From Pseudoalteromonas rubra (GTDB lineage Bacteria > Pseudomonadota > Gammaproteobacteria > Enterobacterales > Alteromonadaceae): 64,000 nucleotides of DNA. Under the pieces are notes generated by a model. The model was not told the origin of the DNA. It worked only from the letters and a program-made list of their open reading frames with translations, and did not search any database. The stretch lies in contig NZ_JXYA01000052.1 of NCBI RefSeq assembly GCF_000967655.1, forward strand, positions 1 to 64,000. The letters are read 5' to 3'. This document shows positions 49,274-58,099 of this stretch, piece after piece (the first letter of the stretch is position 1; every line of letters starts with the position of its first letter). The position numbers were made by a program, and so were the translations under genes.

Positions 49274-52200
49274 GCTCTTCTTTTTTGTAAATGTACAACA
49301 GCCGTGTTTGCATCTTAATTTCGACCGCGTTATTTCCGGTCGGACCACCCACAGTGTTATCCGGCTTGCGGTATGGCTCAGCGGCGTCTGGCTCAACCGG
49401 CTCTATCGTGTCTCCAATTGGGTCGCCACCATCAACCACAACGATTGGACTGATCAATTGGGCTTTAATCGTGGTACTGCCATCTTCGTTAGTATGCTCA
49501 CTGAAGTGGACTCTGGGCGTGTCCGGCACTTCGGCGGTGGTCTGGTAACTGCGCTGATCTAACATCTGCATGCCGTAATTGAGGTGCAAAACATACAACC
49601 GCCCTTTACCTGCGGTGATCGAACATTCGTTCACTTCGACACTGGCCGGGGTAAAGGTGGTGTAATAGGCCACACCCGCAAGAACAGTCGCGGCAGACAT
49701 AGACTTCTCGCCATTGCCCAGTTTCAACTTCCAGCCCTTGGCCGCCCCCAGCTCGGCTTCTTTTTCCACAAACCTGTCGAAATCATCAAGGCGGGAATAA
49801 AACGGATCATTTGTTACATTCAGTAAATCCGAGGACCGAATAACATCCGGTGTCGTCTCACGGTCAAATGATTGGGTTTTAGTGTTTTCATCCCTGATCA
49901 TGTAGAGAAAGTCTTGTACAGAGGTTGATGTAGGCTTAGCCCGGTTACCACTGCCAATCAGCAAACCATCATAGGGGATGTCCCGACGAATGGTTACCGT
50001 CTGACCATTTACCGTTTTGGTTGAGACCTTAGAGAAGTAGGTGCGAGCAACCACCGGACGATAGAAAAAGCGCCGTTTATTGTTATCGGTTCCACCACTG
50101 AGGTTTGCCAGCTGAAAGTGCGTCCAGGGGGTCTCACTGTCATTGGGTTTTGTGCCGGGTAAGTCAAACCGCCATACTCCGCCCCCGGTATCCGTGGCAT
50201 AAATACGGTCCGTATAACCGTCGTAATCAGAGTCAATCGTGCTGACGTCAGCAGCGATACTGTGTTTACCCTTAAAGCCGTTGTCAGCGGTCAAACTCCA
50301 AAATGGTTTACCAGTTTCTATATCAACAATATAAATCCCGCGACCTTTGTTGTCCTCGCTAAACAAGGCATTGTCTTTATTGGTGTCATATCCGCCTCCA
50401 AAGATAACCATCGGCGTGTCTGGCTTTGCCTTAATAAAGGTGATTAGTGGTTTTGACCAGGTTTGCGCTAACTCCTCATATGGTGCCACGCCTCCTTTTA
50501 TCGGCCCGCCCCAGAGTAATCTGGGGTTATCTGGTGAGGTTATATCAAAGCCATAATATTCATTGCCGCCACGGCGCAAGCCCACAATGAGCCACACTCG
50601 CTCGCCACTATCAACTATGCCATTATCATCTTTGTCCCAGAAGTAAACGGTTATCGGCCCATCAACTCCATAGAGTTTAGTGTCGTCCTGACGATCCATT
50701 TGCGGCTTAAGGATATCTAACAATGAACCTGGTACGAACGCCCAGCTTTCGGTGACCGTATCACCATTATCTTTGAACATATGTAAGAAGCCCGCGTTGG
50801 TACCAACAACGACTCGCTGATCACCATTACCATAGTCAATGGTCACAGGCCTGGAGTGCAGCGGATCGCCAAAAATGGTGCTGCGCCTATCCTGAGTTGA
50901 GTTGTTATTGTTCTCATCATTGACATCAATACCCCGGGACCAGTTAATCACGTTGGGCAGTACGCCAGCATTGTCAACGGAAAACAAAGTGCTAAGTTTG
51001 CTCAGGTCACCGCCCGCCGCAATTAGCGCGGTCGCATAGTCAAACGACATTAAGGTGCCCTTACCATAATCTGAGTAGATCTTACGCGTGGTTTGTCTGG
51101 ACAGTTGATAATTTACGCCACCGACACCCACTTTAGAGCCATCTTTGGAGCCTGGCTGAGACCAGTAGGTCGTGACATTATCAGCGATGGTCCCTTCTTC
51201 GTTAATGGCATGACTTTCGTTCCCCATACCGTGGATCACCGACCCTTTTACCTTAAGCTTCTTAAGGTTGCCGCGCCAGCGGGTATGGGTTTCAGGGTAA
51301 AACATGGTGTAGTAGATTGAATCCCCACTACGGCTCAGGTCTGAGCTGCTGGTTGATACCGAAGGCGACGAAAAGCTGTCGCTTTTTTCACGGATATTAG
51401 TAATTGTGGCTTTCAGAGCCTCCGACAGCTCTGAAGCCGTATTGGCGTGCTTGTATTCCCCACCGCCATCTAGCGCGGTTTGCTCCAGCAAAGCTTTACC
51501 TGCATTCGACATTCCGGTACCAAACCCTATGGTATAGGTGCGGGCGAAATCATGTTCCTGCGGCGTTGCAGGGTAAAGGTCCACCTGAGTTTCCGGTGTG
51601 CCTCTCATCACTTTGGCCAGTGAGTTCAGGTAATTATTCGACACTCTGCTTGGCGTTGTGCCAAAGGTAGACACATATTTATTGTAGATATCCGTATTGC
51701 GCGCCGAGTCACTAGTCGGGTCGCCGTCGGTCATCAGGATAATATTAGTAGAGGTATCACAACGCTTAGGCGAAAGTGGGTCCGGCTTAAACGGTGAAAT
51801 ATAAACTCCGTTGCTTTCAATACTGCGGTCACGGTCACTCTTATCTCGACCATACAAGACGCTCTTTCCGGTCAGATAAAGGTACGCCTCCCAGAGCGTT
51901 TCAGACAGAGGCGTATTACCACTGGCCGGCAGGTTAGCAATTTTGCTTTTTAACGTCGTTTGGTCGGCTCCCAAACCATTGAGTACATAGCCGCCAGAGC
52001 TGGAATAGAGTCGCATCAAACCAATATCAAAGTCGGGATTATCATCTACCAGCGTAGTGATGGCATCCTGGGCTACTTTTAACCGGCTGTCACCACAATT
52101 TGACTCCCGATACCAGCCATTACGCACCTTGTAACAACGCTTACTCGTCTGTGATGAATCAAAGCAGTCTATGCTGCGAAACCGTCCGCTGCGATACTCA

Positions 52201-52376
52201 TAGCAGCGCTGGCCATCTTTAACATCCCACGCCATACTGCCTGAGGTATCAAATACGACCAATACCCGCGACTTTTCTGAATTCGAAATATCGTGCTTTA
52301 CAAACAGCTCAATGTCTTCGGCCTGGGTGCTGAATATCAGTAAAACGCTCAGGGTCAGTACAATTTTATGCCACAT
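49257..52376 (-). CDS. pilY1: Type IV pilus tip-associated adhesin PilY1
   Basis: 1039 aa. Signal peptide 1-19. A vWA-like domain with MIDAS VVFDTSGSMAW (Asp43-x-Ser45-x-Ser47), interrupted by two 15-residue Cys repeats (57-71 and 80-94). The C-terminal half is a quinoprotein-like beta propeller with GDPLHSRPVTIDYG and VVVGTNAGFLHMF, and two Ca-binding EF-hand-like loops: DKDDNGIVDSGE and DSDYDGYTD. PilY1 controls pilus extension/retraction, surface sensing and adhesion. It sits between pilX and pilE, and the pilE start overlaps its stop. Confidence 0.95.
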   Translation of the reverse strand: MWHKIVLTLSVLLIFSTQAEDIELFVKHDISNSEKSRVLVVFDTSGSMAWDVKDGQRCYEYRSGRFRSIDCFDSSQTSKRCYKVRNGWYRESNCGDSRLKVAQDAITTLVDDNPDFDIGLMRLYSSSGGYVLNGLGADQTTLKSKIANLPASGNTPLSETLWEAYLYLTGKSVLYGRDKSDRDRSIESNGVYISPFKPDPLSPKRCDTSTNIILMTDGDPTSDSARNTDIYNKYVSTFGTTPSRVSNNYLNSLAKVMRGTPETQVDLYPATPQEHDFARTYTIGFGTGMSNAGKALLEQTALDGGGEYKHANTASELSEALKATITNIREKSDSFSSPSVSTSSSDLSRSGDSIYYTMFYPETHTRWRGNLKKLKVKGSVIHGMGNESHAINEEGTIADNVTTYWSQPGSKDGSKVGVGGVNYQLSRQTTRKIYSDYGKGTLMSFDYATALIAAGGDLSKLSTLFSVDNAGVLPNVINWSRGIDVNDENNNNSTQDRRSTIFGDPLHSRPVTIDYGNGDQRVVVGTNAGFLHMFKDNGDTVTESWAFVPGSLLDILKPQMDRQDDTKLYGVDGPITVYFWDKDDNGIVDSGERVWLIVGLRRGGNEYYGFDITSPDNPRLLWGGPIKGGVAPYEELAQTWSKPLITFIKAKPDTPMVIFGGGYDTNKDNALFSEDNKGRGIYIVDIETGKPFWSLTADNGFKGKHSIAADVSTIDSDYDGYTDRIYATDTGGGVWRFDLPGTKPNDSETPWTHFQLANLSGGTDNNKRRFFYRPVVARTYFSKVSTKTVNGQTVTIRRDIPYDGLLIGSGNRAKPTSTSVQDFLYMIRDENTKTQSFDRETTPDVIRSSDLLNVTNDPFYSRLDDFDRFVEKEAELGAAKGWKLKLGNGEKSMSAATVLAGVAYYTTFTPASVEVNECSITAGKGRLYVLHLNYGMQMLDQRSYQTTAEVPDTPRVHFSEHTNEDGSTTIKAQLISPIVVVDGGDPIGDTIEPVEPDAAEPYRKPDNTVGGPTGNNAVEIKMQTRLLYIYKKEEHDEKN

Positions 52377-52870
52377 TATTGATTCTCCCGGTTACTGAGC
52401 ACCTCTTGCGCAATACCTATTACCACAGTCACATCGTGCCGTGACTGGTCACCATATTGCACACTGCTTTGCACTTCAGTGATGACACAGCTGAGCCCCT
52501 CGGTAAAATTAAACACACGGGGACACTCAAGCAACAATTGACCACTATTGAGATTCGACTGCGCGCTCGTCAGGTTAAGCTCGTTATCAACGTGTATGGT
52601 GCGGCTGACCATTTCATCACTTGCGTTCAAAAACTGGCCATTGAGCGAGTTAAATACACTATTGCCACGTTGGGCTTTTTCCCGTGTTATCAACCGCTGT
52701 ACTTCACCCATTAGTAAGGCTTCGGCCGCTTCACGCTCCTGCGCTGCATTCGTCACTTTGATATCTATGGTACTGCTGCTCATCAGGGTCACCGCAACGC
52801 TCATCACGGCCACAATAAGCACCATAGAAACAATCAACACCATACCCTGCTGTTTATGTGCCATTACCAT
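52376..52870 (-). CDS. pilX: Minor pilin PilX
   Basis: 164 aa. Opening MVMAHKQQGMVLIVSMVLIV: basic leader then G-MVLIV, as in PilX proteins, which carry Met in place of Phe and often lack Glu+5 (here no Glu+5 is evident). N-terminal helix followed by a Cys-containing globular part with LLECPRVFN and LSCVITEVQSSVQYG. It starts inside the end of pilW (ATGGTAA overlap) and its stop touches the pilY1 start. Component of the minor pilin priming complex. Confidence 0.88.
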   Translation of the reverse strand: MVMAHKQQGMVLIVSMVLIVAVMSVAVTLMSSSTIDIKVTNAAQEREAAEALLMGEVQRLITREKAQRGNSVFNSLNGQFLNASDEMVSRTIHVDNELNLTSAQSNLNSGQLLLECPRVFNFTEGLSCVITEVQSSVQYGDQSRHDVTVVIGIAQEVLSNRENQ

Positions 52871-53841
52871 GTTGAGATCCCCATGTTATAAAGCTGAATG
52901 GTCGTCGAAAATACCGTACGCCGATAGTTGTCATTGAAGGTTAAGGTACGCTTGTCCGGGTCATTACCAAGCGTGTATGTCTGGCTTTTTAGCTCCAGGC
53001 CCGCATCGGGCTCCAATACCCGAACCAGTGCAATGATCTGGACTGTTAGAATACCACCCGAGCGTTCCCAGTCTCCGGCTGTCATATTCTGTGTACTGCG
53101 GTAAGTATCCACCCGGCTGTCACCATTGGTATCCAGACCAAACAAGTAGCGAATGTCCTCAACCCCCTCTATGACGGCTTCTGCGTTCATACCACCGCCC
53201 ACCGTCAACCTTCTGCGCATTAAAATAGGTGTTGTGACAGTCTGACTGTTAATGCGAATAGGCTGCTCTTCGATGTAATACACGTGATGGCTATATGGCC
53301 AGGTTGTCGCATTATTGGTCGGTGGTGCAACGTAATTACTCCCCGCTACAAACGTGCCCTGTTCTTGCTGCGCGATAAAATAGTAACGGCTCTGTTGTGG
53401 GTTGTTGCCCTGAATGAGCTGCTGACCTTCAAGAAACTTGAGCTGTAAGACCTCAGTATTATTTTTAGCTCCTGCAATGCAGCCCAGTGCTTCTCCATTT
53501 GTTTGCGTTGCAAAAATAGAGCGGAAATTAGTCTGATCCGTATTTGGAAAACTGCCATTATTAAGGCCATCAGAGCAATCATTGACTGGATTAGCCGGGC
53601 TGGTTGAGTTGTTCGTAGTCAACCCTTGATCATAAAACGTCCCCCAAAAGCCAACCTGCTCAAGATCGCGTCGCAGCAAAGTTAGCGTCAAACGACCAAC
53701 CTCCTGTAATTCGCCAATGGCCATCGTATCGCGGGTCGTCACTTTCATACTGACATAAGCCGTCACCACCCCACCGAGCAGGAGTGCCCCGATAAACATC
53801 GAGATCAGTAGCTCAACCAGCGTGAAACCTGAGCGTCTCAT
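52864..53841 (-). CDS. pilW: Minor pilin PilW
   Basis: 325 aa. Leader MRRSG, cleavage before FTLVELLISMFIGALLLGG with Glu+5. The long globular region (LRRDLEQVGFWGTFYD, DGVEDIRYLFGLDTNGDSRVDTY in part) is typical of PilW. It starts 1 nt after the pilV stop and overlaps pilX by 7 nt. A DTNGDSRVD stretch looks like a Ca-binding loop. Part of the pilVWXY1E priming complex at the pilus tip. Confidence 0.92.
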   Translation of the reverse strand: MRRSGFTLVELLISMFIGALLLGGVVTAYVSMKVTTRDTMAIGELQEVGRLTLTLLRRDLEQVGFWGTFYDQGLTTNNSTSPANPVNDCSDGLNNGSFPNTDQTNFRSIFATQTNGEALGCIAGAKNNTEVLQLKFLEGQQLIQGNNPQQSRYYFIAQQEQGTFVAGSNYVAPPTNNATTWPYSHHVYYIEEQPIRINSQTVTTPILMRRRLTVGGGMNAEAVIEGVEDIRYLFGLDTNGDSRVDTYRSTQNMTAGDWERSGGILTVQIIALVRVLEPDAGLELKSQTYTLGNDPDKRTLTFNDNYRRTVFSTTIQLYNMGISTW

Positions 53842-53842
53842 C

Positions 53843-54409
53843 TTAATCCCTCACCAGAATATAGCTGTTGATACTAACCACGCGCCGAAAGTCATTGTTT
53901 TCGCCACAATCTATCGCCTTATTGGCAGCATTCATTGCAAATGCCTGTCGGCCAGCCCAGGCCACACTCACGGTGACGTCAAACCCCCGTCCATCTGAGC
54001 CCGCCACTGGCGCTGTGGTGATACACACTGTGGTATCATCAAGTGAACCGGTATTTTCACGGGCCTGAATGGCCATGATCCATTGCTCCAGATCCATCGC
54101 AGCAATTTGGTTATTGGTACAAACGTTATTGAAGCAGCTATTGTTGCCATTCACCGTTGCGGTGCTGCTAAATACTTGTTGGTACTGGTTTTCCAAATTT
54201 AGCGTGTCGTTACTGCGGATCCGCTGCATAATGTCGCCAGCCAGTGCAACAGCAGCAGCGCGTTGCATCGAATCGAAACTGGCTTGCTTGGCTTTTGCCT
54301 GCAGTGCCACCGCACCCAGCAGGCCAAAGCTCAGCACCATAAACGCGATAAGCGATTCTAAAAGGGTAAATCCGCGATTTGCGTTAATGCACACAGTGTT
54401 TGCCATCAT
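53843..54409 (-). CDS. pilV: Minor pilin PilV
   Basis: 188 aa. Leader MMANTVCINANRG, cleavage before FTLLESLIAFMVLSFGLLG with Glu+5, the GspI/PilV pattern. Followed by ALQAKAKQASFDSMQRAAAVALAGDIMQRIRSND, common in PilV. The Cys-containing globular part follows. It is the first pilin gene of the operon, 95 nt downstream of the LytTR-type regulator gene; no obvious terminator lies in that gap. Confidence 0.92.
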   Translation of the reverse strand: MMANTVCINANRGFTLLESLIAFMVLSFGLLGAVALQAKAKQASFDSMQRAAAVALAGDIMQRIRSNDTLNLENQYQQVFSSTATVNGNNSCFNNVCTNNQIAAMDLEQWIMAIQARENTGSLDDTTVCITTAPVAGSDGRGFDVTVSVAWAGRQAFAMNAANKAIDCGENNDFRRVVSINSYILVRD

Positions 54410-54504
54410 TTTTCAAAGTCTATTTGCTCCACTACATAATATAATGAATCACTTCTGCACGAACCTGGTCGTGGTCTCAACGGTCAATCAGCTGGGTTTA
54501 ATGG

Positions 54505-55179
54505 TCAGAACAGCGATTTAAAGCTGGCTGCAGCACGGCGACTCACGGTAATGGGATCAGCAAACCCCTCCAGTCGTACGCGGTGACTGCCCTCGACAGA
54601 TTCCAGACTCAGAACAGCTTGTTTTTTTACTAAGGTGTTTCTGTGCACCTGCACAAAGTGCCGGGGATATGCGGCCACGAGCTTTTTTAATGGGATATCG
54701 ATGAGCGCTTCACCACCGGTAAAATAGATGTGGGTATAACGCTCGTCGCTTCTGGCAACCAGGATATCAGACACGGCCACCCAGCGCGTATCATGGCCAA
54801 CCTGGTATTGCAGTCGCTGCATTTGTTCACCATAGATATGTTCCAGTAGCGCAACCAGACGTTCTTTATCTATCGGTTTAACCAGGTAACCCTCCGCCAG
54901 CAGATCAAACGCCCGCAAAGCATGCTCGGCAAACGCGGTCACAAAGACGATTTTACACTCTGGCATTTGCTCTCTGAGCTGACCGGCGACCTCGAGCCCA
55001 TCGATGCCCGGCATGGCAATATCCAGAAACACCAGATCCGGTGAGTGAAGCGCGCACAATTGTAACGCTTCAGTGCCATCAGCGGCTTCTGCCACACACG
55101 TGAAATGATCAAACTCCGACATCAAGCGCCGTAACCGCCTTCTGGCGATTGGCTCATCATCCAAAATCAGATAATTCAT
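54505..55179 (-). CDS. LytTR-family response regulator (AlgR-like)
   Basis: 224 aa. Receiver (1-120): DDEP at 7-10, Asp53 in DLVFLDIAMPGIDG, Lys in LVKPIDKE. LytTR DNA-binding domain (about 125-224): ARSDERYTHIYFTGGEALIDIPLKKL and HFVQVHRNTLVKK (core VHRNTLV). Its gene overlaps the sensor kinase gene by 23 nt and lies directly upstream of pilVWXY1E, the same relationship AlgR/FimS has functionally with this operon in Pseudomonas. Confidence 0.92.
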   Translation of the reverse strand: MNYLILDDEPIARRRLRRLMSEFDHFTCVAEAADGTEALQLCALHSPDLVFLDIAMPGIDGLEVAGQLREQMPECKIVFVTAFAEHALRAFDLLAEGYLVKPIDKERLVALLEHIYGEQMQRLQYQVGHDTRWVAVSDILVARSDERYTHIYFTGGEALIDIPLKKLVAAYPRHFVQVHRNTLVKKQAVLSLESVEGSHRVRLEGFADPITVSRRAAASFKSLF

Positions 55180-56200
55180 AAGCTCCGGTGTCAGGTAAAA
55201 GGATGGTAGCTACGAATTTATCACTATCTCGCTCAATCCTCAAACTAGCCCGGCGCTGATAGTACAGAGACAGTCGTTTATCGATATTTTTAGTGGCAAT
55301 ACCATTGCCACTGGAATGATGTACTGAATGAGGCAATGGGTTAGTCACACGCAGTATAATCACCTCATCCACTTGCTCAATCTGGATGTGAATGGTGCCG
55401 CCTTGAACGCGCTTTTCTATGCCGTGTAATACCGCATTCTCGACCAAAGGCTGGAGGGTTAAGGTCGGAATGGGCACGCTCAGTAAAGCGTCTTCAATCT
55501 GCCATTGAACCTGTAGTCTTTGCTCAAAGCGAAAGCGCTCCAGGCTCAGGTAATCTTTTGTTAAGGCCACTTCATCGGCAATGGTGTGCCATTTCTTTTC
55601 GGCCAGTGACACTCGCATCAGACGTGCTAGTAATAATGCGGCCTGCTCTGCGTCTGCGGCATTTTCATGGGTCAGTTCTGCCAGCGTATTAAGGGTATTA
55701 TGCAAAAAATGCGGTCGGATCCGTGCCTGGAGGGCGTCAATTTCTGCGCGTGACGCCAGTGCCAGTGCATTGACATTGTCGATATAGATAGACATAAAAT
55801 ACAGTAAGATCACCACCACAAAGCAGCAAATAGCACTGTGGCTAAACACTGGCCCCCAGTCAATTGGCACATGCGAAGACAAAGGCGTGAACTGGATCCC
55901 TATGCTCAAGCCAATACACACACTGATGAACACCACAAATACGATGCTCAGCTCAAGCACACCATTTTGCTGCGGTTTAGATACTTTGAAAACACTGATC
56001 AATGCAATGAGTGCCAAAGACAATAAGGCGTTGCTGTGGGTAAATAAACTGACCAGGCCCAGCGTCAGCCAGAAGTCATCATAGTCGGCGAGCGTGTAAA
56101 TAAAAGAAAGGGATTGCGAGGCGATCAGCATGGCCAATACGCCTCGTTCAGACACCATGGCTTTTAACAGTCCCAGGCCAATTGCCTCTGACTTATCCAT
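55157..56200 (-). CDS. LytS/AlgZ-type sensor histidine kinase
   Basis: 347 aa with about five TM segments (20-140), then a His_kinase domain of the LytS class: phosphorylated His in IRPHFLHNTLNTLAELT near 170-186, and an HATPase with LQPLVENAVLHGIEK and a Gly-rich SSGNGIATKNIDKRL. It overlaps its response regulator and begins 12 nt after the ispH stop, so it is probably in the same transcript as ispH. The signal is unknown; no periplasmic sensor domain of size is visible. Confidence 0.88.
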   Translation of the reverse strand: MDKSEAIGLGLLKAMVSERGVLAMLIASQSLSFIYTLADYDDFWLTLGLVSLFTHSNALLSLALIALISVFKVSKPQQNGVLELSIVFVVFISVCIGLSIGIQFTPLSSHVPIDWGPVFSHSAICCFVVVILLYFMSIYIDNVNALALASRAEIDALQARIRPHFLHNTLNTLAELTHENAADAEQAALLLARLMRVSLAEKKWHTIADEVALTKDYLSLERFRFEQRLQVQWQIEDALLSVPIPTLTLQPLVENAVLHGIEKRVQGGTIHIQIEQVDEVIILRVTNPLPHSVHHSSGNGIATKNIDKRLSLYYQRRASLRIERDSDKFVATILLPDTGAYELSDFG

Positions 56201-56212
56201 GGTCAGGGAAGC

Positions 56213-57142
56213 TTACCTGAGCTCGACAGGCACGGCGAAGACCACGTTCTCTTCCTGTCCAGGGTTTTCGACCACGGTTTCACCGCCCAGCGCTTTCAAT
56301 CGGGCAATCACTTGCTGAACCAGCACCTCGGGAGCTGACGCACCGGCTGTCACACCGACTTTGCCAACGCCCTCAAACCAGCTCGCTTCGAGGCACTTAT
56401 CATCATCGATCAAAAATGCTCGCGTGCCCATTTTATCGGCAAGTTCGCGCAGTCGATTTGAGTTAGAGCTGTTCTTTGCCCCAACCACAAGCAACAAGTC
56501 AACCTTGTTAGCCAAATCTCTGACCGCATCCTGACGATTTTGCGTGGCGTAGCAGATGTCGTCTTTACGCGGACCATGGATCTGGGGAAACTTAGCCCGC
56601 AGTGCCTCAATGACATCTGAGGTGTCGTCCACAGATAGCGTGGTCTGGCTGCAATAGAACAAATTGCTGGGATCTTTTACTTCAAGCGCTGTCACATCTT
56701 CGGGTGTCTCGACCAGATAAATCCCACCAGCAGGGTTATCATACTGGCCCATCGTGCCCTCCACTTCCGGGTGTCCGTGGTGGCCGATCAGCACACACTC
56801 TGTCCCTTTTCGGCTGGCGCGGGTGACTTCCATATGAACTTTGGTCACCAAAGGACAGGTCGCATCAAACACTTTCAGTTCACGGCGCTTAGCCTCCTGA
56901 CGTACTTGCTGAGATACGCCGTGCGCACTGAAGATCACGATACTTTCGTCAGGCACCTGGTCCAGCTCTTCAACAAACACCGCACCGCGTGCGCGTAGGC
57001 CGTCAACCACATATTTATTGTGCACCACTTCGTGACGCACATAGATGGGTTTTTCGAAGATATCCAGCGCACGCTCAACAATGCTGATAGCGCGATCAAC
57101 GCCGGCACAAAATCCACGCGGGTTGGCGAGTAAGATCTCCAT
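56213..57142 (-). CDS. ispH: 4-Hydroxy-3-methylbut-2-enyl diphosphate reductase
   Basis: 309-aa [4Fe-4S] enzyme, the last step of the MEP pathway, producing IPP and DMAPP. The three cluster cysteines are visible: GFCAGVDRA (about 12), DATCPLVTK (about 96) and DICYATQNRQ (about 197), plus the catalytic EV...H motifs HHGHPEVEG. Its start shares a base with the fkpB stop (TAATG). Conserved order ileS-lspA-fkpB-ispH. Confidence 0.97.
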   Translation of the reverse strand: MEILLANPRGFCAGVDRAISIVERALDIFEKPIYVRHEVVHNKYVVDGLRARGAVFVEELDQVPDESIVIFSAHGVSQQVRQEAKRRELKVFDATCPLVTKVHMEVTRASRKGTECVLIGHHGHPEVEGTMGQYDNPAGGIYLVETPEDVTALEVKDPSNLFYCSQTTLSVDDTSDVIEALRAKFPQIHGPRKDDICYATQNRQDAVRDLANKVDLLLVVGAKNSSNSNRLRELADKMGTRAFLIDDDKCLEASWFEGVGKVGVTAGASAPEVLVQQVIARLKALGGETVVENPGQEENVVFAVPVELR

Positions 57143-57582
57143 TAGTTTTTCACCTCTAAAATATCGACTTCAAAGGTCACTTTCTGCCCCGCTAGTGGAT
57201 GGTTAAAGTCAACGGTGACGGAATCGCCGGCCACTTCACGCACCAGACCTGGCAGCTCGGTACCATCAGGCTGAGTAAAGGCAATAATACTGCCTACCTC
57301 GGCCGGGGTATCGGCGCCAAACTTACTGCGATCAACATAATAAATGTTGTCCGGATTTGGCATGCCAAAGGCATCTTGTGGTTCAAGTTCAAATGATTTG
57401 CTGTCACCGGCTTGAAGCCCAAGCAGGCATTTTTCGAAGTTCTCAGTCAGGCTGCCATCACCCATAAAAAGTTTGGCTGGCTTGTCATGTACTTTCGTTG
57501 AGTCTGCTGCAGAGCCATCAGCCAGTTTTATCGAAAAGTGAAATAAAACTTCGGATTGTGGGCCTATTACCTGCTCACTCAT
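57142..57582 (-). CDS. fkpB: FKBP-type peptidyl-prolyl isomerase (SlpA/FkpB)
   Basis: 146 aa. FKBP core with VLFHFSIKLADGSAADS, an insert-in-flap region (GDSKSFELEPQDAFG), and the C-terminal DFNHPLAGQKVTFEVDIL motif. Catalyses proline isomerisation and acts as a chaperone in the cytoplasm. Its ATG overlaps the end of lspA by 4 nt (57579-57582), and its stop overlaps ispH. Confidence 0.95.
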   Translation of the reverse strand: MSEQVIGPQSEVLFHFSIKLADGSAADSTKVHDKPAKLFMGDGSLTENFEKCLLGLQAGDSKSFELEPQDAFGMPNPDNIYYVDRSKFGADTPAEVGSIIAFTQPDGTELPGLVREVAGDSVTVDFNHPLAGQKVTFEVDILEVKN

Positions 57583-58085
57583 GCCTTTTTCTCCTGCGTA
57601 TCCGCATTGTCACCAAAAATGGCGTCAAATAACAATAAACCTGCACCACCAACAATGGCCATATCGGCGACATTAAATGCCGGGTAATGCCAGTCCTGAT
57701 AGTAAAAATGCAAAAAGTCTACAACATAACCCAGCGTCAGGCGGTCATACAGATTACCTAAAGCACCAGACAGGACCAGCGCATAAGCACTACACAACAG
57801 CCAGTTTTTGGCTGGCAACTTTTTTAGCCAGTAAACCAGCAGACTACTGATGGCCACCGCAATCGCACTTAAAAACCAGCGTTGCCAGCCACCCGCTTCA
57901 CTTAAAAAGCTAAACGCAGCACCATAGTTATGCATATAAGTAAAATTAAAAAATGGCAGTAACTCGATAGACTCATAGAGTCGCATATTTGCGACTACCA
58001 GTGCTTTGGTGCCGAAGTCTACTGCAAACAGCAGCAGACTCAGCCACAACCACACCAGACCACTACGCTCGGTCGATTTGGTCAT
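57579..58085 (-). CDS. lspA: Prolipoprotein signal peptidase (signal peptidase II)
   Basis: 168-aa inner membrane aspartyl protease with four TM segments. The catalytic Asp residues are in GALGNLYDRLTLGYVVDFLHF and NVADMAIVGGAGLL. It processes the lipobox of diacylglyceryl prolipoproteins such as BamD. It lies 14 nt downstream of ileS, conserved order. Confidence 0.97.
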   Translation of the reverse strand: MTKSTERSGLVWLWLSLLLFAVDFGTKALVVANMRLYESIELLPFFNFTYMHNYGAAFSFLSEAGGWQRWFLSAIAVAISSLLVYWLKKLPAKNWLLCSAYALVLSGALGNLYDRLTLGYVVDFLHFYYQDWHYPAFNVADMAIVGGAGLLLFDAIFGDNADTQEKKA

Positions 58086-58099
58086 GCAATACTCCTAGA

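Noticed and set aside
49274..49396. 41-residue N-terminal extension of PilE
   Set aside because: It lies inside pilY1 and would place the prepilin cleavage site too far from the N terminus; the ATG at 49273 or 49270 fits the family.
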